Assembly (NCBI GenBank): GCA_964398915.1 | Contig: CAYNOR010000003.1 | Coordinates: 124,001-188,000 of the forward strand | DNA: 64,000 bases | Reading direction: 5' to 3' | From: Tichowtungia sp964398915 | Lineage (GTDB): Bacteria; Verrucomicrobiota; Kiritimatiellia; Kiritimatiellales; Tichowtungiaceae | Shown here: positions 19,201 through 25,842 of the stretch, in pieces | Position numbering within the stretch: the stretch's first letter is position 1 | Layout of the letters: each line of letters begins with the position of its first letter | Notes under the pieces: generated by a model | Seen by the model: the letters and a program-made list of their open reading frames with translations, nothing else | What the model was told of the DNA's origin: nothing | Database searches by the model: none | Made by a program: the position numbers and the translations under genes

Positions 19201-19985
19201 AGAGTCTCCCAGTCGGGGATCGTGCTGGCCAGCAATCGCTGTACGACGGTGTAGTTTTCAGGCATTTTTGGCTCTTCAAACATGCGCGGCACATTGTTCA
19301 CTTCCCAAATGGTGCGAATGCGGTCGCCGGCTTTTCCCGTTCGGCGGGTGACAGTGCCGGGAATTTCATCCTTCAGTTCGATACGCGCCAGCGGCAACGC
19401 GGACGGGGCGTCGATTTCATAGATGGCATGGAGGATCGGAAAAGTGTCTTCGAACGTAAAAAGGTCGCCCCAGGTGTTGGGAACAACCGTTTTGGTTTGT
19501 TCGCTGGCAATGGTATAGCGGAGGACATCACCGATTTGGAGATCTGGCACAGTCAATTGGATGGTTTTCTGGTTCGGATCGTAAATATTGGACTCCATCT
19601 GATCCTGATTAATTGATTCGCGGCTTTGGGCCGCAAGATTAACCGCAACGACACGTCCATCTGGTTTGGTGACCTCAGCGCGCACAAATCGCGTGGTTCC
19701 ATAGGTTGTATTGTAGCCGATGACGAGGCTTGATTTTTCCTGCCGTCCTTTTTCAGTGAAGATTTTAAAGGCTACATCGGTGATGTAGCAGTAAGTACCA
19801 TCGGTTTCATACCGGAGACGGGTTTGATCTTCAACCAGCAGAATATCGGCATCTTGATATTTAATATTTGAGCCGACGGCCGATGTAAGTATTTCTCGTG
19901 CAATTAATTCAGCCGAAAGATCAAGCTGCGCAGCGGCCAAACCGGCACACAGGACGATGAAGGAGGTCAAAGAATGTTTTTTCAT
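16233..19985 (-). CDS. Double DUF3857/transglutaminase-like exported protein
   Basis: An exported protein of about 1250 residues with signal peptide MKKHSLTSFIVLCAGLAAA. It has two consecutive DUF3857 plus transglutaminase-core modules. In the first, RYGVCRDKAALL (Cys near 339), WFNHAITGV and WQLMDATN preserve a Cys-His-Asp triad. In the second, the equivalent GYGNTTDRAVLL (near 943) lacks cysteine and VFNTILVAV lacks histidine, so it should be inactive. DUF3857 proteins are periplasmic or surface proteins of uncertain role. ATG 19985 begins the signal peptide; longer in-frame sequence upstream lacks one. Confidence 0.88.
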   Translation of the reverse strand: MKKHSLTSFIVLCAGLAAAQLDLSAELIAREILTSAVGSNIKYQDADILLVEDQTRLRYETDGTYCYITDVAFKIFTEKGRQEKSSLVIGYNTTYGTTRFVRAEVTKPDGRVVAVNLAAQSRESINQDQMESNIYDPNQKTIQLTVPDLQIGDVLRYTIASEQTKTVVPNTWGDLFTFEDTFPILHAIYEIDAPSALPLARIELKDEIPGTVTRRTGKAGDRIRTIWEVNNVPRMFEEPKMPENYTVVQRLLASTIPDWETLSKWYWKLSLPRLNNVTPDMKEKVRELTEGITDRQKKIEAIFRFVSQDIRYMGLTIEDEAPGYEPHDVSLTFDNRYGVCRDKAALLVSMLRLAGFDACPVLIYVGPKKDPEVPQPWFNHAITGVRNEDGSWQLMDATNENTRDLLPAYLSDRSYLVASPEGETLHTSPVVPPEKNLLTIEVDAELDEACLVTATAVLTFNGINDTSYRGRLAALKPEERAPYFEERLKQAVGAARLTRLGISPENVRDTSIPLSVTLGFEIENALAAGPDIALMQVPTLINHFGLFGRVLGDGTGLEKRRYPLNTGFTCGITETVRLNLSRSGLRATVLPGYETVDTPELTISRAMTATNELLISRANIMLRTVEFSPAQYLTLKQNLKTSERNARKRVILERKGFPSEADIATLSETVQYTLYDSNHWKEDRTVKQQILTYAGKKQASDLKFTYNPAVQNTELVSATVTTPDGKVKHIDPKTEINVMDAKGSGEAPRYPAEKIMVASLPGVEVGSTIEYRVISIHRNRPFFSAAEYFADINPLVSKTVRVELPFKLDMKINSPDPRIVRQINRSGNGTVIYEWSTQNRNMIKKEERLPPDWTFKPALLLSCGNQTAYASVIEKSLLAAAGENKTATVKARELTKGIKTRAGQIIALRNFVDRTIRKAEPNFAALPLSAITPADQILAEGYGNTTDRAVLLYAMLDAAGLNPRFMLASDLPCADEISSPVTTVLQRNVFNTILVAVTSDKKETIYLGDSGQYAALGTLAHAVRPAINLKTGKLEIQQARFPDTVETGITMNIAENGDVALSKMVEFSGTEFEKFHERFTQFTPEERRRAHQDMLSQISQSAEASGELTTSFTHPGRLQFAADMPAYAARDENHLYFNLPEGLGNLLNLQASRRESPFYIEKPVHRAFRYEITLPKNWEPSLVPASFRTELPAGAGVVDVRVSAENEKIIITQQAQINAAIIPPGDYDKLLELNNRLTEPSARAILLRKR

Positions 19986-20009
19986 AAAACTCCGGATTTT
20001 TACAGGCCG

Positions 20010-20164
20010 ACATGCTAGCGGGAGTTCTCGCGCAATACAATCTCTGCCGGAATGTTTACGATCGCGAAGTCGCCATGGAGCGCCGCGCACTCGCCGCCGA
20101 AGAAAAACATCTCGCCGTCGCCGAGGATTCTGAGAAGTACGGGAAGAAACAGTTTAGTTTTTAA
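20010..20164 (+). pseudogene. C-terminal gene remnant (unknown family)
   Basis: An open frame runs into TAA 20162 and encodes a charged helix-like tail (...MERRALAAEEKHLAVAEDSEKYGKK...). It has no good start and runs over the start of the exported DUF3857 gene. The run HLAVAEDS recurs near the end of the DUF2442 protein 600 bp downstream, so this may be a broken relative. The parent family is not identified. Confidence 0.35.
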
Positions 20165-20216
20165 CCGGCGCCACAGTGCTTAACTGGTCTACTTCGCAAG
20201 TAGAGGGATTCCTTCG

Positions 20217-20244
20217 TTGACACATTTGGCGATTTCGCAATAAT
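20217..20244 (+). promoter_or_regulatory. Near-consensus promoter of the DUF4160 gene
   Basis: TTGACA (20217-20222), a 16-nt spacer and AATAAT (20239-20244). The predicted transcription start coincides with the A of ATG 20251, and no ribosome site precedes that ATG, so the message is probably leaderless. Confidence 0.55.
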
Positions 20245-20250
20245 CCGCTC

Positions 20251-20496
20251 ATGCCGACAATTTTTACATGGAACGGATACCGGTTTTTCTTCTTTGCGAA
20301 TGAAGGAATGCCCCGTGAGCCAAGGCATATTCATGTTCGAAAAGGCGAAAAGCTGGCCAAGTTCTGGCTGGAACCAGACGTGAAATTGGCGATGAGTTAT
20401 GATATGACTTCTTCCGAGACGAGCCGGTTGATGGAGGTTGTCGAAGAACAAGCGGAACAATTCCGGAGGGAATGGGATGAGTATTTTAAATTCTGA
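20251..20496 (+). CDS. DUF4160 domain protein
   Basis: An 81-residue protein with the DUF4160 pattern: MPTIFTWNGYRFFFFANEG, EPRHIHVRKGEKLAKFWLEP and a C-terminal WDEYF. DUF4160 genes are usually followed by DUF2442 genes, as here, and the pair is widely suspected to be a toxin-antitoxin-like module. The end overlaps the next gene by 20 nt. No Shine-Dalgarno sequence is visible; the promoter position suggests leaderless translation. Confidence 0.8.
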   Translation: MPTIFTWNGYRFFFFANEGMPREPRHIHVRKGEKLAKFWLEPDVKLAMSYDMTSSETSRLMEVVEEQAEQFRREWDEYFKF

Positions 20497-20782
20497 ACCG
20501 AGAGCCGAACGGGTGCTGTTCGACGAAAACGACATGACCGTCGAACTCAAAGACGGACGCAAACTCAGCGTTCCGCTGGCGTATTTTCCGCGCCTTCTCC
20601 ATGCGGCTATCAACGATTTGAAAAACTATACCCTGAGCGGCGGCGGCATCGGCATCCATTGGGATAATCTCGACGAAGACATCAGTGTTGAAGGACTTCT
20701 CATGGGCGTTGGTGATCGCACCGCCCGCCAGCATTTGGCCGTCGCTGAGGATTCCGCCGGATACGGCAATAAATTAAGTTGA
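20477..20782 (+). CDS. DUF2442 domain protein
   Basis: A protein of about 101 residues. The DUF2442 core is clear: MTVELKDGRKLSVPLAYFPRL followed by a GGGIGIHWDNLDEDISVEGLL segment. A GGAGGG ribosome site inside the upstream gene decides ATG 20477. It is translationally coupled to the DUF4160 gene and is the likely partner. The C-terminus (HLAVAEDSAGYGNK) shares a short run with the remnant at 20010-20164. Confidence 0.82.
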   Translation: MSILNSEPRAERVLFDENDMTVELKDGRKLSVPLAYFPRLLHAAINDLKNYTLSGGGIGIHWDNLDEDISVEGLLMGVGDRTARQHLAVAEDSAGYGNKLS

Positions 20783-20804
20783 ATCGGCTTCAGCTACTAC
20801 GTTT

Positions 20805-21305
20805 TCATTTAGACTGAAAACAATCTGAGATAACTTTATTGAGAAATGATCCAATTGCGGGTGCGAGTGCTCTGCATTCCTCAAGGCTTGGCATGCCCCC
20901 ACCAATGTTCCATAAGACCCAAAGCCCGATTATGTGTTTTGGATCGGAAGTTTCATCCGCCTTTTTGCTGAAGAATTCATATATATCGTCAATAAAATCC
21001 AGCATTTGCGCATTAATTTGCTGGGCGTCATTTAGTATATCTTCGCGGAGTTTCCCTTTGCAGAGTGGATGCGATAGAGCGGTGAAAATCCCGCCAGCAA
21101 TGAAGAAAAAACACCAATCATCGTGCGGGCGTTCGCTTCGAGCCAATATGGAGTTTAGTTCGGGATAGTTTTTAACGAAACTGTTTCTTGAATTTGTTGC
21201 TAGGCATAAGGCTTTTACAAGGCTTGTTCTGCATTTTTCAACAGGCAGGCTGGGTATTGATTTCTTGTTTTTGTTATGCCCTGCAAATAGATCAAAAAAG
21301 CCCAT
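20805..21305 (-). CDS. Hypothetical protein in AT-rich segment
   Basis: A 166-residue cytoplasmic-looking protein that I do not recognise. It starts MGFFDLFAGHNKNKKS and contains a hydrophobic FFFIAGGIFTAL stretch, an IDDIYEFFSKKADE helix and IIGLWVLWNIGGG. It follows cysS on the same strand with a 27-bp gap. Its AT-rich composition and that of the cysS tail differ from neighbouring genes, suggesting both arrived together. No domain assignment is offered. Confidence 0.55.
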   Translation of the reverse strand: MGFFDLFAGHNKNKKSIPSLPVEKCRTSLVKALCLATNSRNSFVKNYPELNSILARSERPHDDWCFFFIAGGIFTALSHPLCKGKLREDILNDAQQINAQMLDFIDDIYEFFSKKADETSDPKHIIGLWVLWNIGGGMPSLEECRALAPAIGSFLNKVISDCFQSK

Positions 21306-21332
21306 GTTTATTCCTTGGTAAACGGTGTTTTA

Positions 21333-22958
21333 TTAATAGGTGATGCAATATTCTCTATCGTCTAATTTGACGAGCGAATTTCTCGCCAATACGGCGGCAT
21401 ACAGAGGAAGGACATGTGATGATGGAATTTCAATCTCATCGAGGTTCTCACTGGCTAAGAGGTCTTTAAAATATTTTCCTCCGGTTTTCGGATTGATGAC
21501 CTCGGAGAAAAAACCAGATGCTACTTCGATCTCTTCTAAAAATATTTTAAACGGATGAGCCTTCTTTAATCTTACGCCATCGGGTGTGTCCTGTAACATC
21601 CACCCTAAGCTTGCGATAGCAGCGCGCAGGCGGTCGGCTTCGGCGAAGTTTTTGGCTTTTTTGGCGGCGACGCGCGCTTCGGCCATAGCGATGAGTTCCG
21701 CAGGAACTTCGGCGGCGGGCGGGATCAGGAAGCCGAGAACGTTATCCAGTTTTTTCCAAAGATTGGAAACGGCCAGCGCGGTTTTTGAGTCCATTGGGAA
21801 GGCTTTGTTGCCTTCGTGGACGCCGTCGAACAGTGCGCCGAGCGCGCCAGCAATGTTGAGGTCGTCGTCGAGCGATTCAGAGAAACGTATTTCGAGTTCA
21901 ACAGCCCATTCTGGGAGAAGAGTGTCGGGGGTCGGGGGTCGGGGGTCTGAACCGGCGGCTTCTTTTACCTTGGCGTAAAACTCATCGAGGCGGGCGAGGG
22001 CGGCACGATTGGCGTTGAGCGAGGTAAAGGTGAAGTTCAGCCCCTGACGGTAGTGCGTGCCGAGCAGTTCATAGCGGATTTCGCGTCCGGTGAAGCCTTT
22101 TTCGAGAATCTCGCGCAGGGTGTAAAAGTTGCCGAGCGACTTGGACATTTTTTTGCCGTCCACTTGCAGGTGGGCGCAGTGCATCCAGTATTTGGAATAC
22201 ATTGCTCCGTTGGCTCCTTCACTCTGGGCGATTTCGTCTTCATGGTGCGGGAAGATGTTGTCCACGCCGCCGGTGTGCAGGTCGAAGCTTTCACCCAGAT
22301 ATTTCATGCTCATGGCGGAACATTCAATGTGCCAGCCGGGACGGCCTTTGCCCCACGGCGAATCCCAGACGACGTCGCCGTCGGCCTCGTCATACCCTTT
22401 CCAGAGGGCGAAATCGGCGGCGTTATCCTTGTCGTATTCGTCCTGAGCGACGCGCGCTCCGGCGCGCATTCCTTCGCGGTCGAGGCGGGCCAGCTTGCCG
22501 TACTCCGGAAACTTATCGATCGGGAAATAGACCGAGCCGTCGTCGGACTTATAAGCCAGCCCTTTGGCGAAGAGCTTTTCGATGATGGCGATCATTTCGG
22601 GAATGCAGTCGGTCGCGGCGGGGTAGAATTCGGCAGGCTCGATATTGAGCGTCTTGAGGTCTTCGAAAAAGGCGTCTTTATATTTCTGCGTGTATTCGCG
22701 CAGAGGAAGTCCGGTTTCGCGCGAGCCGCGGATCGTCTTGTCGTCCACGTCGGTCAGGTTCTGCACCTGGGTGACCTTGAAGCCTTTGTACTTCAGCCAG
22801 CGGCGGAGAAGGTCTTCGAACATATAGGCGCGGTAGTTGCCGATATGGGCGTAGTTGTAAACCGTCGGGCCGCAGGTGTACATGCGGACGTGGTTGTCTT
22901 TCAGCGGGACCAGCTCTTCCTGTGAGCGGGACATCGTGTTGTAAATCGTAAAGCTCAT
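21333..22958 (-). CDS. cysS: Cysteinyl-tRNA synthetase with extra C-terminal tail
   Basis: CysS charges tRNA-Cys with cysteine. The class I core is complete: CGPTVYNYAHIGNYR (HIGH region), zinc ligands including GWHIECSAMS and PHHEDE, and KKMSKSLGNF near 271. At 541 residues it is about 70 residues longer than usual. The normal end, DTPDGVRLKK, is followed by an AT-rich tail (FKIFLEEIEVASGFF...DDREYCITY) with no recognised domain. A 3-unit GTCGGGG heptamer repeat at 21924-21944 is translated as a PRPPTPDT segment around residues 336-345. Confidence 0.95.
   Translation of the reverse strand: MSFTIYNTMSRSQEELVPLKDNHVRMYTCGPTVYNYAHIGNYRAYMFEDLLRRWLKYKGFKVTQVQNLTDVDDKTIRGSRETGLPLREYTQKYKDAFFEDLKTLNIEPAEFYPAATDCIPEMIAIIEKLFAKGLAYKSDDGSVYFPIDKFPEYGKLARLDREGMRAGARVAQDEYDKDNAADFALWKGYDEADGDVVWDSPWGKGRPGWHIECSAMSMKYLGESFDLHTGGVDNIFPHHEDEIAQSEGANGAMYSKYWMHCAHLQVDGKKMSKSLGNFYTLREILEKGFTGREIRYELLGTHYRQGLNFTFTSLNANRAALARLDEFYAKVKEAAGSDPRPPTPDTLLPEWAVELEIRFSESLDDDLNIAGALGALFDGVHEGNKAFPMDSKTALAVSNLWKKLDNVLGFLIPPAAEVPAELIAMAEARVAAKKAKNFAEADRLRAAIASLGWMLQDTPDGVRLKKAHPFKIFLEEIEVASGFFSEVINPKTGGKYFKDLLASENLDEIEIPSSHVLPLYAAVLARNSLVKLDDREYCITY
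21753..21769. repeat. TTTCCAANNNTTGGAAA palindrome (representative perfect copy)
   Basis: A perfect 7+3+7 palindrome inside cysS. Copies with at least TTCCAANNNTTGGA occur at 6620, 6809, 8218, 17943, 21753, 32101, 36297, 36380 and 36495. One-mismatch copies occur at 8723, 28661, 29757, 32070 and 34571. Confidence 0.75.
21924..21947. repeat. GTCGGGG heptamer array inside cysS
   Basis: Three perfect GTCGGGG units followed by a partial one, in frame within the cysS coding region. It encodes a proline-rich insert. Confidence 0.7.
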
Positions 22959-23086
22959 AGGCTGGCGATGTTACTTTATTTAAGTTTGGAGGCAAGCCTG
23001 TGCCTCAGGCAGCTTGCATGTTTTAGCCCGGCGCCCCGGTCTGGGGCAACTGCAACGGCATCGCCGCTTGAACTGGACGGCAAAAT

Positions 23087-24529
23087 ATGAAACCTTGCGC
23101 CCCTATGAAATACGAAGCGTGTATCGGTCTTGAAACCCATGTGATGCAGAAGACGCAGACGAAAATGTTCTGCGGCTGCAAACACGAGTACGGCGCGGAG
23201 CCGAATACCAACGTCTGCCCCGTCTGCCTCGGCTACCCCGGTGCGCTTCCGATGCTCAATGCCAAAGCCATCGAACTTTGCTGCAAAGCAGGCCTGCTGC
23301 TCGGTTGTGAAATCAATCCGCACTCCAAGTGGGACCGTAAAAACTATTTCTATCCCGACATGTCAAAAAACTACCAGATCACGCAGGCGGATCAGCCGCT
23401 CTGTCTCGGTGGACAGATCGTGACGGAAGTGAACGGCGAGCTGAAACCGTTCACCATTGAGCGCATCCATCAGGAAGAAAACGCCGCCAAGAATACGCAC
23501 GCCGCCAGCGGCAGTCTGATTGACTACAACCGCGCCGGCACCGCGCTGATGGAAATTGTTTCCACACCTTGTATGCACTCGGCCGACGATGCCTTCGCCT
23601 ATATTCAGGCCTTGAAACTGATCATGGAATACGGCGGCATTTCCGACTGCGACCTTGAAAAAGGGCATATGCGCTCCGACGTCAACGTCAGCGTTCGCCC
23701 TGCCGGACAGGAAGAACTCGGCGCCAAGGTCGAGATCAAGAACATGAATTCGCCCAGCTTCATTGTTGAAGCCATCAATTTTGAAATTGAGCGGCAGATT
23801 GAAGTGATCGAAAACGGCGGCAAGGTGGTTCAGGAAACGCGCGGCTACGACTCCGACCGCGGCGAAACCTTTTCCCAGCGAACCAAAGAGAATGCCCACG
23901 ATTACCGCTACTTCCCGGAGCCCGACCTGCTTCCCGTTGAAATCTCCGCCGCGCAGATTGTTAAGTGGAAATCCGAACTGCCGGAACTTCCGGTACAGCG
24001 CCGCGAACGCTACGTCCGCGAACTCGGACTGCCCGACTACGATGCCAAAGTCATCACGGCCGAAAAGCATACCTCTGATTTCTTCGACGCCGCCTGTCAG
24101 AAAACCAAACAGTACAAACTGGTCTCGAACTACATGATGGGCAAAGTCGCCAGTCTTGTGACGGAAAAGGGCGTCAGTGTGGTCGAAAGTAAACTGACGC
24201 CGGAAATGCTGGCGCAGGTCGCTGATTTGGTTGGCGGCGGAAGCATCAGCTCCAACGCCGCCAACGATTTGATCGGAATTCTCTTCGCCGAAGGCGGCGA
24301 TCCGAAAGTCATTGTCGAAGCCAAAGGGATGGCACAGGTCAACGACGACAGCGCGCTCGAAAAATGGGCCGAAGAAGCCATTGCTGGAAACGCCAAAGCC
24401 GTCGCCGACTATAAAGCCGGCAATCCGGCTTCTATTAATTCCCTCATGGGCTACGTAATGAAACAGAGCAAAGGCAAAGCCAACCCTCCCGCCGTCATCG
24501 CCATGCTCAAGAAGAGGCTGGATATCTGA
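23087..24529 (+). CDS. gatB: Asp/Glu-tRNA amidotransferase subunit B
   Basis: GatB is the tRNA-binding kinase subunit of GatCAB, which converts Glu-tRNA-Gln or Asp-tRNA-Asn to the amides. The 480-residue protein has the GatB pattern: YEACIGLETHVMQKTQTKMFCGC, NVCPVCLGYPGALP (zinc cysteines), DRKNYFYPDMSKNYQITQ and a C-terminal YqeY-like region ending NPPAVIAMLKKRL. ATG 23087 is used; ATG 23105, seven codons in, is an alternative. gatA and gatC are not in the window. Confidence 0.95.
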   Translation: MKPCAPMKYEACIGLETHVMQKTQTKMFCGCKHEYGAEPNTNVCPVCLGYPGALPMLNAKAIELCCKAGLLLGCEINPHSKWDRKNYFYPDMSKNYQITQADQPLCLGGQIVTEVNGELKPFTIERIHQEENAAKNTHAASGSLIDYNRAGTALMEIVSTPCMHSADDAFAYIQALKLIMEYGGISDCDLEKGHMRSDVNVSVRPAGQEELGAKVEIKNMNSPSFIVEAINFEIERQIEVIENGGKVVQETRGYDSDRGETFSQRTKENAHDYRYFPEPDLLPVEISAAQIVKWKSELPELPVQRRERYVRELGLPDYDAKVITAEKHTSDFFDAACQKTKQYKLVSNYMMGKVASLVTEKGVSVVESKLTPEMLAQVADLVGGGSISSNAANDLIGILFAEGGDPKVIVEAKGMAQVNDDSALEKWAEEAIAGNAKAVADYKAGNPASINSLMGYVMKQSKGKANPPAVIAMLKKRLDI

Positions 24530-24620
24530 TGGCGTTGGTTAATAAACGAACAAAAAAAATCCCAAAAAGCGCAAACAAAAAACCGGCTTTTTAGGGACAG
24601 GTGCTAGTCAGGTTTTAAAG

Positions 24621-24695
24621 TGGCTCCGGCGGCTGGGCTCGAACCAGCAACCAAGTGATTAACAGTCACCTACTCTACCATTGAGCTACGCCGGA
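24621..24695 (-). tRNA. tRNA-Asn (GTT)
   Basis: The minus strand folds as a cloverleaf with a 7-bp acceptor stem TCCGGCG/CGCCGGA, a D-arm with GCTC..GAGT, an anticodon loop CTGTTAA (GTT) and a T-arm with TTCGAGC. The 3' CCA is encoded. Confidence 0.95.
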
Positions 24696-24810
24696 AATAA
24701 GAGGCGCCAAAGGTATAGAAATTGTCCGGTAAGTCAAGACCCTGAAAGGTAAAATCGTTTTGTTTTCCAAGGGGCTCCGGTTTCAGGGCGATTTTGCGCT
24801 GTCCGGGGGC

Positions 24811-25416
24811 CTAATTGAGGGCCTGCCGCCCTTGAATGGCACGGGCCAGCGTGGTGGAATCGGTATATTCAATGGCGCTGCCTGCCGGCAGACCCAATGC
24901 GAGTCGTGATGCCTTTATGCCGCGGCTGGCGACGATTTCAGCCAGGTAGCTGGCTGTTGCTTCGCTTTCTGCATCGGTACCGAGTGCTACAATTACTTCC
25001 TGAATATTTTCCGGATGGAGCCGTGCCAGCAGTTCGTTCACGCGCAAGTCGGCTACGCCTTTGCCGAGTGCCGGTGAGAGATGGCCCCCGAGGACGTGAT
25101 AGCGGCCATTAAATCCGCCGGAGGTTTCGATTTTTATGATGTCGCCCGGACTTTCCACGACGCAAAGCAGTCCGTTGGCACGCCGTCCGTCTGTGCAGAG
25201 TGCACAAGGGTTTTCTTTGGTTACGGTAATGCTTCCGCAGCGAGAGCAGGAGCCGACCTGCTCGTCGGCGGCGAGCAGGGCGTCTGCAAGTTTCCGGGCC
25301 AGCCCGTCGCGGTTTTGTACTAACGCAAAGGCCATTCGTTCGGCGGAGCGTTTTCCGATACCTGGAAGTTTTTCCAGTGCTGCGATCAGGTTGTCCAATG
25401 GAAGGAAATGTTTCAT
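24811..25416 (-). CDS. recR: Recombination protein RecR
   Basis: RecR acts with RecF/RecO to load RecA on gapped DNA. About 201 residues: N-terminal helix-hairpin-helix LEKLPGIGKRSAERMAF, the C4 zinc finger CSRCGSITVTKENPC..C and a Toprim domain (LLCVVESPGDIIKIE, HVLGGHLSP). ATG 25416 gives MKHFLPLDN; the upstream in-frame extension is not conserved-looking. It is the last gene of the dnaX-ybaB-recR operon. Confidence 0.95.
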   Translation of the reverse strand: MKHFLPLDNLIAALEKLPGIGKRSAERMAFALVQNRDGLARKLADALLAADEQVGSCSRCGSITVTKENPCALCTDGRRANGLLCVVESPGDIIKIETSGGFNGRYHVLGGHLSPALGKGVADLRVNELLARLHPENIQEVIVALGTDAESEATASYLAEIVASRGIKASRLALGLPAGSAIEYTDSTTLARAIQGRQALN

Positions 25417-25471
25417 AAAAAAGAATAGATTACTGGAGTACAGGAGGGGTGGATTGATGGGCGAAAACAAT

Positions 25472-25503
25472 AATCCAAGAATCCTTCATTCCAATATTCC
25501 TTT
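25472..25503. repeat. Octamer-phased repeat between recR and ybaB
   Basis: Four 8-bp units (AATCCAAG, AATCCTTC, ATTCCAAT, ATTCCTTT) in strict phase, ending at the ybaB stop region. Related to the array at 12800-12871. Confidence 0.55.
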
Positions 25504-25504
25504 C

Positions 25505-25828
25505 TTAAAATGGCAGACCCAGTCCGGCGGTCAGGCTTTTCATGTCATTGGCTGCTTCAGCCTGCGCTTTGTTCATGGCGCCTTTGAACGCATCCAGTAA
25601 GGCTGTTTCAATTTTTTTTATATTACCGGACTGAATCAGTTCCGGAGAAAGGTCGATGCTTTGCGGTTTCATATCGCAACTCATTTTAACGGTTACGAGT
25701 CCGCCGTTGCTTGAAAACTCAACGACTTTTGCAGCCAGTTTTTTTTGAATTTTTTTCATTTCACTCTGCATGCTGGCGGCCTGTTTCATGGCTTTCAACA
25801 TATCCATCGGGCTTTTTTTCATATCCAT
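25505..25828 (-). CDS. YbaB/EbfC nucleoid-associated protein
   Basis: A 107-residue DNA-binding dimer of the YbaB/EbfC family. It shows the alpha-beta-alpha pattern: MQSEMKKIQKKLAAKVVEFSS, GLVTVKMSCDMKPQSIDLS and a C-terminal helix KIETALLDAFKGAMNKAQ. Family members coat DNA and are classically encoded between dnaX and recR, as here. An AAGGA lies upstream of ATG 25828; internal methionines at residues 3 and 8 are possible starts. Confidence 0.93.
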   Translation of the reverse strand: MDMKKSPMDMLKAMKQAASMQSEMKKIQKKLAAKVVEFSSNGGLVTVKMSCDMKPQSIDLSPELIQSGNIKKIETALLDAFKGAMNKAQAEAANDMKSLTAGLGLPF

Positions 25829-25842
25829 AGGTCGGTTCCTTT

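Noticed and set aside
22053..22925. 290-codon open frame antisense to cysS
   Set aside because: Complement of a conserved gene; frame openness comes from GC-rich codon bias.
24561..24592. Terminator after gatB
   Set aside because: CCAAAAAGC/GCTTTTTAGG can pair, but no T-run follows and the loop is long; uncertain.
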